A stretch of DNA of 64,000 bases from CAVVTR01 sp963751245. GTDB taxonomy: Bacteria; Acidobacteriota; Thermoanaerobaculia; Thermoanaerobaculales; Thermoanaerobaculaceae. The stretch is taken from the NCBI GenBank assembly GCA_963751245.1, contig CAVVTR010000008.1, positions 124,001-188,000 of the forward strand, in the 5' to 3' direction. The translations under genes were made by a program, and so were the position numbers. The notes below the pieces were generated by a model, which worked only from the letters and a program-made list of their open reading frames with translations, ran no database searches and was not told the origin of the DNA. Shown piece by piece: positions 9,285 through 18,275 of the stretch (position 1 is its first letter; each line of letters starts with the position of its first letter).

Positions 9285-9351
9285 GGCGTCCCCCTCCCCT
9301 CGGGGACCCCCAGAGTATAGTGTGCTAAAGTCCAGTCCCCAAGGGGGTGCC

Positions 9352-10974
9352 ATGGGCCGTCTCACTCGAGTGTCGCTGGCCGCCGCTGTCATCGTCGCCG
9401 GAGCTATCGCGGGCACAGTTGCCGGGCGGGGGCAGGACACGACCGGGACGGCGTCGGCGGACCGGTTTCTCGGGCAGTACACCGAGCTCCTCCGCCTCGT
9501 CCTCGACAACTCGCCCCGGCCGCTCAAGGCGGACGACGCGGTGTACACGAGCCTCGACGGCATGCTGTCGGTCCTCGACCCCCACACCAACTTCTTCACC
9601 CCCGAGGCCTTCAACAACATGCGCGAACGCCAGGAGGGGTCGTTCCACGGCATCGGCGTCATCATTTCCATCCGGGGCGGCCGCGTCACCGTGATCACGC
9701 CCATCGAGGGCACCCCCGCCGCGCGCCTGGGACTGCGCGCCGGCGACATCATCGACGCCATCGACGGACAGTCCACCGAGGGGCTGGACCTCGACGACGT
9801 GGCCCGCAGACTGCGCGGGCCCGAGGGCACGACGGTGAAGGTCACCATCATCCGTCCGGGCCTCGCCGCGCCGCTGGAGGTCTCCATCGAGCGGGCCCGC
9901 GTGCCCAGCGACTCCGTGCGGTACGCCTTTCTCATCGGCAAGGACACGGCATACATCCGCATCAGCGACTTCACCAGGACCACCGGAGACGAGGTGACCA
10001 GCGCCCTCGAGAAGCTCGAGAAGGATGGCGCGACCCGCCTGCTCCTCGATCTCCGCGACAACCCCGGGGGCATCGTGGACTCGGCGGTGCAGGTGGCCAG
10101 CGCCGTGCTGCGCCCCGGCCAGCAGGTCTTCTCCACCCGTGGACGCACCGCCGACTCCTTCCAGGACTACCGCGCGTCGCAGAGCGGGCCCCACTTCACC
10201 GGACCGGTGATCGTGCTGGTCAACCGGGGATCGGCGTCGGCGTCGGAGATCGTGGCGGGCACCATCCAGGACCACGACCGGGGGCTCATCGTCGGCGAAC
10301 GCACCTTCGGCAAGGGTGTCGTCCAGACGGTCTTCCCGGTCCAGGACGCGGGCCTCGCCCTCACCACCGCCAAGTACTACACACCGTCGGGACGCTGCAT
10401 CCAGCGGGACTACGACTCCTTCTTCACCTACCTCCACCCCGTCGAGACCGGGGGGAACGAGCCCGAGGCGACGCCCACCCCTGCCCCTGGCCCGGTCTAC
10501 TTCACCGACTCGGGAAGAAAGGTGTACGGGGGCGGCGGCATCGGCCCCGACGAGGTGGTGGCCCAGGGGGAGTACTCCGAGCGGCTCGCCCGGCTGCTGG
10601 GGAACTCCGCCTTCTTCCACTTCGCCGTGACCTACCTCGCCGACAAGCCCGACAAGGCCGCCGCGGCCCGCGCGTTCACCGCCGACGAGGCCACGATGGC
10701 GCGCTTCAAGTCCATGGTGGTCGACAAGAAGTGGCTCCCCGAGAAGGACATCACCGCGGCGCTGGCCGACCCCACGGACCGCAGGGACATCGAGGTCGGG
10801 CTCCGCGCGGAGGTCATGAGCGCGGCCGTGTCCCTCACCGCCGGGTACGAGGTCTCCATCGGGGTCGACACCCAGCTGCAGGCGGCGCTGAAGCTGTTCG
10901 ACGAGGCGTCGCGCCTCTACGCCAGGGTCCGCAACGGCGCCAGGCCGCAGCAGCGCGCCGACGCCGGCCACTGA
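9352..10974 (+). CDS. C-terminal processing peptidase, family S41 (Ctp/Tsp)
   Basis: A 540-residue periplasmic serine protease that trims or degrades proteins from the C-terminus. An N-terminal hydrophobic signal or anchor (VSLAAAVIVAGAIAG) is followed by a PDZ domain (about 100-190, FHGIGVIIS through the GLRAGDIIDAIDG loop) and the S41 core. The catalytic dyad is S296 (NRGSASASE) and K321 (TFGKG), 25 residues apart as in known CtpA proteins. A C-terminal extension of about 150 residues beyond the core is unassigned. ATG 9352 is preceded by AAGGGGG. Upstream, TGTGCTAAAGT at 9321-9331 is a possible -10 region. Confidence 0.92.
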   Translation: MGRLTRVSLAAAVIVAGAIAGTVAGRGQDTTGTASADRFLGQYTELLRLVLDNSPRPLKADDAVYTSLDGMLSVLDPHTNFFTPEAFNNMRERQEGSFHGIGVIISIRGGRVTVITPIEGTPAARLGLRAGDIIDAIDGQSTEGLDLDDVARRLRGPEGTTVKVTIIRPGLAAPLEVSIERARVPSDSVRYAFLIGKDTAYIRISDFTRTTGDEVTSALEKLEKDGATRLLLDLRDNPGGIVDSAVQVASAVLRPGQQVFSTRGRTADSFQDYRASQSGPHFTGPVIVLVNRGSASASEIVAGTIQDHDRGLIVGERTFGKGVVQTVFPVQDAGLALTTAKYYTPSGRCIQRDYDSFFTYLHPVETGGNEPEATPTPAPGPVYFTDSGRKVYGGGGIGPDEVVAQGEYSERLARLLGNSAFFHFAVTYLADKPDKAAAARAFTADEATMARFKSMVVDKKWLPEKDITAALADPTDRRDIEVGLRAEVMSAAVSLTAGYEVSIGVDTQLQAALKLFDEASRLYARVRNGARPQQRADAGH

Positions 10975-10980
10975 TCCGCC

Positions 10981-10996
10981 TGCGGCCGTGGCCGCA
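10981..10996. terminator. Hairpin between convergent ctp and radical SAM genes
   Basis: TGCGGCC-GT-GGCCGCA is a perfect 7-bp inverted repeat located just after the protease stop and abutting the stop of the radical SAM gene on the other strand. There is no T tract, so termination strength is uncertain. Confidence 0.4.
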
Positions 10997-11929
10997 TCAG
11001 CGGTTGACCAGGCGGCGAACCAGGGGCTTCAGCGGGATCACGCGGTCGATGCGGTGGCCGATCTGGATGAGCTGATCGTAGAACGGCGGCTTTCCCTCGG
11101 CGTGCTTGTAGCACTCCCCGCACCGCGGCATCGCCTGCCAGTCGCGCGCCTTGAACGCGGCCATGGCCCGCTCCACCGCCACGGAGTCCACGATCTCTCG
11201 CACCGTCTGCGTCTTCATGTCGCCGATCACCTGCTGGCCGTGGGCGTCGTAGCAGCAGTGCGTGACGGAGCCGTCCGCCAGCACGATGAACCAGCGGAAC
11301 GGGTAGCCCTGGAAGCACCCGTAGAAGCTCTCGTGGAGAGGCGTCTCGTCCGAGGTGTCCAGGGGCTCGCAGGTCTTCTCGATGACCCTCGCCTGGGGAT
11401 GGCGATCGAGGCCGAGGAGCTCCGCGAAGTCCCTGACCGTCTCCTGCGCCGTCTCGAGGGTGATGATGCGCTGGATCTCGACCCGGATGTCACGGCCCCG
11501 GGAGAGCTCCAGGAACGTGCGGACGTTTGCGAGCACCTCCTCGAAGTGCCCGCCGCGGCGGATGAACGGGTAGACCCGCGGGTTCACCGTGTCCAGGCAC
11601 AGCCGGATCCTCCCCAGCGAGGTCTGGAGGAGCTCCTCGCCCATGGTCCGGTCGAGCAGCATGGCGTTGGTGGAGACGGAGCAGCCGGGAAACAGGTCGA
11701 TAGCCTCGGCGAGGTGGGGATACAGGAGCGGCTCCCCCATCTCGTGGAGCCAGCTCACCGTGAGCCCGTTGGCGCGCAAGTCCTCCGCCACCTTCTTCAC
11801 GAGCTCGACGGGCATGTCCGCATCGGCGCGCCCGAGGCGGTTCATCGGACACATGCCGCAGCGCAGGTTGCACCGGTTGGTGAGCTCCACCGCGACCTTC
11901 GCGGTCCTCATGTCGAGAATCTGTCTCAT
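10997..11929 (-). CDS. Radical SAM / SPASM-like protein
   Basis: A 310-residue radical S-adenosylmethionine enzyme. The cluster motif CNLRCGMC places C20, C24 and C27, and the HEMGEPLLYP segment matches the GGE-type SAM-binding region. C-terminal cysteines (THCCYDAHG, PRCGECYKH) resemble a SPASM or twitch auxiliary Fe-S domain of the kind found in maturases of peptides and cofactors. The ATG at 11929 starts MRQILDMRTAKV; a second ATG lies six codons later. A terminator hairpin separates it from the acyltransferase gene, so it is probably transcribed apart from the lipid cluster. The substrate is unknown. Confidence 0.85.
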   Translation of the reverse strand: MRQILDMRTAKVAVELTNRCNLRCGMCPMNRLGRADADMPVELVKKVAEDLRANGLTVSWLHEMGEPLLYPHLAEAIDLFPGCSVSTNAMLLDRTMGEELLQTSLGRIRLCLDTVNPRVYPFIRRGGHFEEVLANVRTFLELSRGRDIRVEIQRIITLETAQETVRDFAELLGLDRHPQARVIEKTCEPLDTSDETPLHESFYGCFQGYPFRWFIVLADGSVTHCCYDAHGQQVIGDMKTQTVREIVDSVAVERAMAAFKARDWQAMPRCGECYKHAEGKPPFYDQLIQIGHRIDRVIPLKPLVRRLVNR

Positions 11930-11936
11930 ATCTTGA

Positions 11937-11964
11937 TCAAAACACCGCCTCCCGCGGCGGTGTT
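11937..11964 (-). terminator. Rho-independent terminator after the GNAT acyltransferase gene
   Basis: Read on the minus strand: a 9-bp perfect stem AACACCGCC/GGCGGTGTT with a 6-nt loop, then a short T run (TTTTGAT). It lies between the stop at 11992 and the radical SAM start at 11929. Confidence 0.75.
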
Positions 11965-11991
11965 CCCCAGTGGGGCGCGACGGCCGACGCT

Positions 11992-13125
11992 TCAGGCCGG
12001 CTGGGTGTAGACCCGGTAGACCTTGGTGAGCTTGGCATCCATCACCCGGACCGTCCGCTTCGCGAGCTCGTTGTCCTCGAGGATCCAGGAGTACTCGCTC
12101 CAGCGGTACCCGCGATCGAGGGCCGCCTTCAGGCCCTCGTAGAACATGATCCCCTCGATGCCGCGCAGCCGGAACTTCTCCTTCACTCCCATGGTGATGA
12201 CCCGCAGGCCGACGCGGCGGCGGCCGATCAGCCAGGCCCGGAGCACGCGCAGCGGGTTGGCCATCGAGCCGTCGAGCACCGCCAGGGCGGGGTTCACGTC
12301 GGGAAGCGCCAGGAGGAAGCCGGCGGGCTCCCCGTCGACGGAGGCGATGCGCAGCAGCTCGGGGTCCACGAGGGGCTTGAGGTCGCGGGCGAGCCAGTCG
12401 AACTCGGCCTCGCTCACGGGCACGAACCCCCAGTTCTTCTCCCACGCCCGGTTGTAGATCTCGCGGATGATCTGCACCTCGTGGACGAAGGAACGCAGGT
12501 CGACGCTCCTGGTCTCCAGGGAAGGCTCCCGCTTGCGCGCCTTGTCCGTCAAGCGCGCCAGCCGCTCCAGCGAGCCCGGATGCACCGGGGAGGCGTAGGC
12601 ATGGAGGTCCTTCGCCTTGACCAGCCCGGCGGCCTCGAGGAGCTCGGCGTAGCGCCTCGGGTTGTAGGTCATCATCACCGTCGGAGGCGTGTCGAACCCC
12701 TCGATGAGCAGGCCGCACTCGTAGTTCGTCGAGGGGTTGACCGGACCGACGAGGGTGTCGCAGCCCCGGCCGCGGACCCACTCCTTCGCGGCGGCGACGA
12801 GGGCCACCGCGGCCTCCTGGTCGTCCTCGCACTCGAAGAAGCCGAAGAACCCGGCGCGATCCCCGTGGTAGGCGTTGGCGACGCGGTTGACGATGGCGAC
12901 GATCCTCCCGACGGCGCGCTGCCCCCGCCAGGCCAGGAACACCTCCCGCTCCGCCGCCCCGTCGAGGTAGAAGGGGTGCGAGGGGTCGATGAGCTCCAGG
13001 ACCTGCTTCCGCAGCGGAGGGACCCAGCACGGGTCGCCCTCGTAGAGCCGCCATGGAAGGGCCACGAACCGCCGCAGGTCGGCCTTGGAGGCGACCGGGG
13101 CGATGCGGAGCGCCTCGGGGGTCAC
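11992..13125 (-). CDS. GNAT-fold acyltransferase, candidate bacterial ceramide synthase
   Basis: A 377-residue protein of the large GNAT-like N-acyltransferase type with no signal peptide. The N-terminal half contains VGRIVAIVNR and the FFGFFECEDD segment typical of GNAT folds; the second half repeats a GNAT-like core (GEPAGFLLALPDVN, RLRGIEGIMFYEG). The GTG at 13125 overlaps the stop of the serine palmitoyltransferase-like gene by 4 bases (GTGA), a sign of translational coupling. Known bacterial ceramide synthases are GNAT-family enzymes encoded near spt and a reductase gene, so N-acylation of the sphingoid base is the likely role. That is inference from context; catalytic residues cannot be assigned here. 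Confidence 0.7.
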   Translation of the reverse strand: MTPEALRIAPVASKADLRRFVALPWRLYEGDPCWVPPLRKQVLELIDPSHPFYLDGAAEREVFLAWRGQRAVGRIVAIVNRVANAYHGDRAGFFGFFECEDDQEAAVALVAAAKEWVRGRGCDTLVGPVNPSTNYECGLLIEGFDTPPTVMMTYNPRRYAELLEAAGLVKAKDLHAYASPVHPGSLERLARLTDKARKREPSLETRSVDLRSFVHEVQIIREIYNRAWEKNWGFVPVSEAEFDWLARDLKPLVDPELLRIASVDGEPAGFLLALPDVNPALAVLDGSMANPLRVLRAWLIGRRRVGLRVITMGVKEKFRLRGIEGIMFYEGLKAALDRGYRWSEYSWILEDNELAKRTVRVMDAKLTKVYRVYTQPA

Positions 13126-14306
13126 GAGATCAGCCCCACCTCGCGACCGACCTTGGCCAAGGCGTCGAGCGCCCGCTGCAGATGCTCCCGGGTGTGCGTG
13201 GCCATGAAGGAGATGCGCAGCAGCGCCCGCTCCGGCGGCACGGCGGGCGAGATCACCGGGTTGACGAACACACCCTCCTCCTGCAGGCGGCGGGCCATGA
13301 GGAACGCGAGGTTGTCGTCGCCGACGATGACCGGGATGACGGGGGTCTGCGAGTCCCCGGTGTTGAAGCCGAGGGCGCGCAGCCCCTCGGCCATGAAGCG
13401 AGTGTTCTCCCACAGGCGCTGGCGCCGTTCGGGCTCCCGCTCGATGATCTCGACGGCCTTGAGCACCGAGGCCACGGAGGCGGGAGGTGGAGCGGCCGAG
13501 AAGATCAGGGTGCGGGCGCGATGCTTGATCCAGTTGATGATGCGCTCCTCGCCCACGACGAACCCGCCGACGGACGCCAGCGACTTCGAGAAGGTGCCCA
13601 TCACGATGTCCACCTGGTCCTCGATGCCGAAGTGCTCCGCGGTGCCCCTGCCGTTGTCGCCGAGCACGCCGATGCCGTGGGCGTCGTCCACCATGAGGCG
13701 GCAGTTGTAGCGCTTGGCAAGTTCGGCCACGCGGGGCAGGTCGACGATGTCCCCCTCCATGGAGAACACGCCGTCCACGACGATCAGCGCCCCCTTGCTG
13801 GGGTCGCGCATCTTGAGCCGGCGCTCGAGGTCGCCCATGTCGTTGTGGTCGTACTTGGCGATGGATCCGAAGCCCAGACGGGCGCCGTCGATGATGCAGG
13901 CGTGGTCGAGGCGGTCCAGGAAGACGACGTCTCCGCGGTCCACCAGGCACGAGATGACGCCCAGGTTGACCTGGAAACCGGTGGAGAACGTGAGCGCCGC
14001 TGGACGCTTCATGAAGCTGGCAAGCTTCTCCTCCAGCGCGACGTGGATGTCCAGGGTGCCGTTGAGAAACCGGGAGCCCGCGCACCCCGTGCCGTACTTC
14101 TCCACCGCCTCCCGCGCGGCCTCCTTGACTTCCGGATCGCTGGTGAGGCCGAGGTAGTTGTTGGAGCCGAGCATCACCACGTCGTGACCGTCCATGGTCA
14201 CCACCGGGTCCTGCGCCGACGAGATGGTTCGGAAGTACGTGTAGAGCCCCGCCCCCTTGACCTTTTCGACATCATGGAAGTCGAAGCACTTCTGGAAGAT
14301 ATCCAC
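13122..14306 (-). CDS. spt: Serine palmitoyltransferase-like alpha-oxoamine synthase
   Basis: A PLP-dependent fold-type I enzyme of the family that condenses an amino acid with acyl-CoA or acyl-ACP. Motifs include MLGSNNYLGL, GTGCAGSRFLNGTLDIH, FSTGFQVN, VDDAHGIGV and the PLP-lysine segment GTFSKSLASVGG. The GTGCAGSRFLNGTLD and FSTGFQVN combination is much closer to bacterial serine palmitoyltransferases than to BioF or Kbl. I prefer the GTG at 14306, which has GGGAGG 5-6 nt upstream; a GTG at 14342 overlaps the reductase stop but has no ribosome site. Product would be 3-ketosphinganine. The flanking reductase and acyltransferase genes complete a ceramide route. Confidence 0.85.
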   Translation of the reverse strand: MDIFQKCFDFHDVEKVKGAGLYTYFRTISSAQDPVVTMDGHDVVMLGSNNYLGLTSDPEVKEAAREAVEKYGTGCAGSRFLNGTLDIHVALEEKLASFMKRPAALTFSTGFQVNLGVISCLVDRGDVVFLDRLDHACIIDGARLGFGSIAKYDHNDMGDLERRLKMRDPSKGALIVVDGVFSMEGDIVDLPRVAELAKRYNCRLMVDDAHGIGVLGDNGRGTAEHFGIEDQVDIVMGTFSKSLASVGGFVVGEERIINWIKHRARTLIFSAAPPPASVASVLKAVEIIEREPERRQRLWENTRFMAEGLRALGFNTGDSQTPVIPVIVGDDNLAFLMARRLQEEGVFVNPVISPAVPPERALLRISFMATHTREHLQRALDALAKVGREVGLIS

Positions 14307-14338
14307 GCAGCCTCCCGTTGATGGAGCTAACCCGGCGC

Positions 14339-15403
14339 TCACAGTCCGGTGATCTTACCACGCGGCAGCCACCCGTGAGCCCGGTACCAGGCCCACGTCG
14401 CCGCGGCTCCCTCCCCGAAGGGCACGCTGCCGTCGAGCCCCAGCAGCCGCAGGGAGCCCTCCGTCCGCGCCGACCAGTGGGCGGCAAGCAGTTCCCTCGC
14501 CTTGTCACTGGTCATGGCCACGTCACGCCGACCCAGCCGCTGGAGAAGGTCGCCGCCCCGCCCGGCGAGACGGAGCACCACGGCGGGCACCCCGATGATC
14601 CGTGCCTTCACCCCCCCCGCCGACGCGAGCTCGCGCACGAGGACGTCCAGGCGATGGGGGCGCGGCTCCCCGAGGTGGAGGACCCGTCCCCGCCCCTCGC
14701 CGGCCGCGGCGGCCAGGATCGCCCGGACCACGTCGGTCACGTGGGCCACGGTCAGCCACCGCTCCCCCGCGGGGATGGGCACGAGCCCGCGGGCGGCGAG
14801 ACGGAAGAACTGCAGCACGTCGATGTCCCGGGGGCCGTAGATGGCCGGCGGGCGCAGGATCGCCCAGTCGTGCGGGTAGGCGCGTACGGCCCGCTCCCCG
14901 GCCAGCTTCGAGCGGCCGTAGGCCGAGACGGGACGCGGCTCGTCCTCGGGCCGCAGACCCTCCGGGTCCTCCGAAGGCCCCCCGGCGGCGAGGGAGGACA
15001 CGTGGACCAGCGGGGGCGCCCCCGCACCGGAGGCGAGGACGGCGACGAGGTTCTCGGTGCCGACGCGGTTGGCGCGGTCGAACGCCTCCTCGCCGGCGGC
15101 CCTCACCAGGCCGGCGAGGTGCAGCACGACGGCGGCACCCGAGGTGACGCGCTCCAGCGCCTCCCGGTCCTCCAGGCCGCCCTCCACGACCTCGAAGGCG
15201 CCCGGATCCGAGCGCAGCCTGGAAGGGTTCCTCGCCAGCACGCGCACGGCGACGCCGGCGCGCAGGAGAGCGTCCAGCACGTGGGAGCCCACGAAGCCGG
15301 TGGCCCCGGTGAGCGCCACCGGGCAGGCCAGGCGCCGCCCCGCCTGGAGGACCTCGCCGTCCCCCAGCTCCGCCGGCAGCTCTCTCCACCCGTTCGCCGG
15401 CAC
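14339..15403 (-). CDS. NAD(P)-dependent epimerase/reductase, candidate ceramide reductase (CerR-like)
   Basis: A 354-residue extended short-chain dehydrogenase. The Rossmann motif TGATGFVGSHVL lies near residues 32-43, the catalytic YGRSK pair near residue 165, and ILRPPAIYGPRD marks the substrate-side loop. Bacterial sphingolipid loci encode a member of this family that reduces the 3-keto group of the sphingoid base or ceramide. The gene is immediately upstream of spt, and its own GTG start abuts the TAG stop of the queD-like gene. No Shine-Dalgarno is obvious, consistent with coupled translation. Hopanoid or sugar epimerase roles are alternatives if the lipid assignment fails. Confidence 0.75.
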   Translation of the reverse strand: MPANGWRELPAELGDGEVLQAGRRLACPVALTGATGFVGSHVLDALLRAGVAVRVLARNPSRLRSDPGAFEVVEGGLEDREALERVTSGAAVVLHLAGLVRAAGEEAFDRANRVGTENLVAVLASGAGAPPLVHVSSLAAGGPSEDPEGLRPEDEPRPVSAYGRSKLAGERAVRAYPHDWAILRPPAIYGPRDIDVLQFFRLAARGLVPIPAGERWLTVAHVTDVVRAILAAAAGEGRGRVLHLGEPRPHRLDVLVRELASAGGVKARIIGVPAVVLRLAGRGGDLLQRLGRRDVAMTSDKARELLAAHWSARTEGSLRLLGLDGSVPFGEGAAATWAWYRAHGWLPRGKITGL

Positions 15404-15874
15404 CTAGAGCTCGTCCCCGTACTCGGCCCAGGTGGACGACGTCTCCCAGATCTTCACGCTGGCCACCCGCACGCCCTCGGGGACCCGGTACACCGTGCCC
15501 CCCTCCCCCGTCACCGTGGTCCCGGGGCGGAAGACGTCACGCACCCGGCGGAACAGGTAGCGCGCCAGCACCTCGGTCGTGGGGTCGCCGTCGGGCAGGA
15601 GGACGACGCGCTCGGCGAAGGGGGCGAAGACCTCGCGCTGGGGGTCGTCAGCCGCCAGCACCATGGCGTGGTCGAAGCGCTCGAGCTCGCGGGACATCAC
15701 GAGCTTGAGCACCTTGTAGTCGCAGACCATGTCGTTCTCGTCGAGGGCGGCGGCGCTGAGCACCACCTCGACCGTCCGCGTGTGCCCGTGGGGAAAGCGG
15801 CACAGCTCGGGATGCTTGGAGAGCCGGTGACCCGACTCGACCTCGAAACGCTTCGCGATTCTGAACACACCCAC
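15404..15874 (-). CDS. queD: 6-carboxytetrahydropterin synthase / 6-pyruvoyl-tetrahydropterin synthase family (QueD-like)
   Basis: A 156-residue T-fold enzyme. Zinc ligands are H16 (SGHRL), H29 and H31 (HGH); the catalytic Cys is C25 (CRFPHGH), and FDHAMVL and the terminal IWETSS supply the other active-site residues. QueD converts dihydroneopterin triphosphate to 6-carboxytetrahydropterin for queuosine; PTPS-type members make tetrahydrobiopterin precursors. No other queuosine gene is visible, so the pathway is open. The start is GTG 15874 with GGGGGG a few bases upstream; GTG 15868 is possible. It lies head of the reductase-spt-GNAT string, probably as a chance operon partner. Confidence 0.85.
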   Translation of the reverse strand: MGVFRIAKRFEVESGHRLSKHPELCRFPHGHTRTVEVVLSAAALDENDMVCDYKVLKLVMSRELERFDHAMVLAADDPQREVFAPFAERVVLLPDGDPTTEVLARYLFRRVRDVFRPGTTVTGEGGTVYRVPEGVRVASVKIWETSSTWAEYGDEL

Positions 15875-15961
15875 CAGACCCCCCTGAGCGCGCGGCGCCG
15901 CGGGCCCCGCGGATCGACCACCCCGCCCCGCCCGGCTCCGGCGCGACCTCGGGCCCGCGCC

Positions 15962-18073
15962 TCAGTAGGCGAGGACGCCCTTCATGGCGCCAAGGATACC
16001 CTCGACCTGCGGCAAGATCACCTCCTCGAGCACCGGGGCGTAGGCCACGAAGGTGTCCCGGCCGGCGAGGCGCCGCACCGGCGCGTCCAGGTAGGCGAAC
16101 AGCTCGTCGGCGATGCGCGCCGCAAGCTCGGCCCCGTAGCCGAAGGAGCGGCAGTCCTCGTAGACGACCAGGGCGCGTCCGGTGCGCTTCACCGACGCGG
16201 CCACCGTCTCCCAGTCGTACGGGGCCAGCGTGCGCAGGTCGATGACCTCGACCTCCCGCCCGGTCTCCTCGGCCAGCCGCCGGGCCGCCTGCACGGAGCG
16301 CACGACGGTGGCCCCGTATGTGACCACGGTGAGGGCGTCGCCCCGCCGCACCGTCGCCGCGCTCCCGAAGGGGATCATGTGCTCCGGCCCCGGGTAGGGC
16401 CCCTTGTTGTGGGTCTGGCGGTAGAGGTGCTTGTGCTCGATGAAGATCACCGGGTCGTCGCACCGGATCGCCGTACGCATCAGGCCGTTGGCGTCCGTGG
16501 CGGTGGACGGCATCACCACCCGCAGCCCCGGCACGTGGGTGAAGAGCACCTCCCCCGACTGGGAGTGGAACGGCCCGCCGCCCTTGAGGTAGCCGCCCCC
16601 CGGCACGCGCACCACGACGGGGGCGCTCCAGGCACCGCCGGAGCGCCACCGCACGGTGGGCAGCTCGTCGCGGAGCTGCATGTAGGCCGGCCAGATGTAA
16701 TCCAGGAACTGGATCTCCACCACGGGCTTGAGGCCTCGCATGGCCATGCCCACGGCGCGGCCGACGATGTTGGCCTCGGCCAGCGGCGAGTTGAAGACGC
16801 GGTCGGACCCGAATAGGCGCTGCAGGCCGTGGGTGACCTTGAACACCCCCCCCTTGCCCCTGACCTCGTCCAGCACCGCCTCGTGGGAGGCGTCGGCGAC
16901 ATCCTCGCCGAAGACGACGACGCGGGGGTCGCGCTCCATCTCGTCCCGCAGGCAGGCGTTGAGCAGGTCCACCATGGTCTTCGGTGCGGCGTCCTCCACC
17001 CGGGGAGGGCTCGCGAAGGCGTCCGAGGTCGGGTCCACCTCCTCCGACACGATCCACGCGGGCCAGGTATCCGGAGACGGCTGAGGCTGGGCCACGGCAC
17101 GCTCGGCCGCCTCCGCCACCTCCCGCTCCACCTCGGCGGCGATCCGGTCGAGCTCCTCCGGCTCGACGCCGTAGTGCTGCCGGAGCAGCTCCGCGGTGAG
17201 CCGCAACGGATCACGCTCCGCCTCCCGCTCGCGTTCCTCCGCCGGCTTGTACGCCCGCTCGTCGTCGGAGAGGGAGTGCGAGTAGGGACGGACCACGTGG
17301 GCGTGGACCAGGGCGGGCCCTTCCCCGCTCCTCACCGCCGCCACCGCCTCGCCCATGACCCGGTACGCCTCCGGGTAGTCGCAGCCGTCCACCTCGAACA
17401 CGCGCAGCGCGGGGAACCCCGATACCAGTTTCGAGATAGAGCCCCCGGCGGTCTGCACGTCCACCGGCACGGAGATGGCGTAGCCGTTGTCCTCGATGAC
17501 GTAGAGCACGGGGAGGCGCAGGTTGCACGCGGTGTTCAGCGACTCCCAGAACTCGCCCTGGGAGGTGGTGCCGTCCCCCAGCGAAACCCACACCACCTCA
17601 CCCTCCGCGGGCCTGGTGTCCTCGGCGGTGACCTGCAGCGCGTCGGCGTACCGCCCGGCATGGGCGAAGCCGACCGCCTGCAGGCACTGGGTCCCCGTGG
17701 GCGACGAGCTGGTCGCGATGTGGAGCCGGCGATGCCCCCAGTGGCTGGGCATCTGGCGCCCGCGGGAGTCGGGGTTGGCCTCGGCCCCCACGCTGGAGAG
17801 GAAGACCTCGTAGGGGGTCATGCCTAGCGCCAGGACGAGGGCGCGGTCGCGGTAATAAGTGAAGAACCAGTCCCTCCCGGGATCCAGGTGGCGCGCGCCG
17901 GCCACCAGCACGGCCTCGTGCCCCGCGCCGCTGATCTGGAAGAAGGCGAGGTTCTGCTGCTTGAGCTGGATCTCCTTGTCGTCCACCTTGCGGGACAGCA
18001 GCATCTGCCGCCACGCCGCGAGCACCTCCTCCTTCGAGAGGGCTCCCGGTCCCCTGTCCGCTCCTCGTCCCAT
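15962..18073 (-). CDS. Fused E1 alpha-beta subunit of a 2-oxoacid dehydrogenase
   Basis: One polypeptide of 703 residues joins the E1 alpha and beta subunits that are usually separate. The alpha half has the thiamine diphosphate motif GDGTTSQGEFWESLNTACN and the phosphorylation-loop-like SHSLSDDERAY. A linker of about 60 residues rich in Glu and Ala leads to the beta half, which contains VVVFGEDVAD, the catalytic-region PGGGYLKGGGPFHSQ and the transketolase C-terminal domain (VIDLRTLAPYD). Such fused forms usually serve branched-chain 2-oxoacid or pyruvate oxidation with an E2 and E3 encoded elsewhere; neither is in the window. I prefer ATG 18073 because GAGGAGGG lies about 6 nt upstream; ATG 18139 lacks one. 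Confidence 0.87.
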   Translation of the reverse strand: MGRGADRGPGALSKEEVLAAWRQMLLSRKVDDKEIQLKQQNLAFFQISGAGHEAVLVAGARHLDPGRDWFFTYYRDRALVLALGMTPYEVFLSSVGAEANPDSRGRQMPSHWGHRRLHIATSSSPTGTQCLQAVGFAHAGRYADALQVTAEDTRPAEGEVVWVSLGDGTTSQGEFWESLNTACNLRLPVLYVIEDNGYAISVPVDVQTAGGSISKLVSGFPALRVFEVDGCDYPEAYRVMGEAVAAVRSGEGPALVHAHVVRPYSHSLSDDERAYKPAEEREREAERDPLRLTAELLRQHYGVEPEELDRIAAEVEREVAEAAERAVAQPQPSPDTWPAWIVSEEVDPTSDAFASPPRVEDAAPKTMVDLLNACLRDEMERDPRVVVFGEDVADASHEAVLDEVRGKGGVFKVTHGLQRLFGSDRVFNSPLAEANIVGRAVGMAMRGLKPVVEIQFLDYIWPAYMQLRDELPTVRWRSGGAWSAPVVVRVPGGGYLKGGGPFHSQSGEVLFTHVPGLRVVMPSTATDANGLMRTAIRCDDPVIFIEHKHLYRQTHNKGPYPGPEHMIPFGSAATVRRGDALTVVTYGATVVRSVQAARRLAEETGREVEVIDLRTLAPYDWETVAASVKRTGRALVVYEDCRSFGYGAELAARIADELFAYLDAPVRRLAGRDTFVAYAPVLEEVILPQVEGILGAMKGVLAY

Positions 18074-18181
18074 CGACACCCTCCTCAGCCGTCCGGCGAC
18101 CCCGCTGCCCACGCCGCGAAATGTCACCTGAGTCGCCATTTTAGCTCAAGCCCCCTGCGCCGCAGCCGAATTCCCCGCGGC

Positions 18182-18210
18182 TTGCCGACGCCCTGGCGTT
18201 GCGCTAGCGT
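18182..18210 (+). promoter_or_regulatory. Possible sigma-70 promoter for the universal stress protein gene
   Basis: TTGCCG at 18182-18187 and TAGCGT at 18205-18210 are 17 bp apart. The -35 is a good match and the -10 a poor one. It would give a leader of about 60 nt before 18276. Confidence 0.3.
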
Positions 18211-18275
18211 GGTCATCGAGAACGCCGCGGGCCGCGGGGGCCGCCCCCACGCTCCCACGGACGCCGGAGGTCGAC

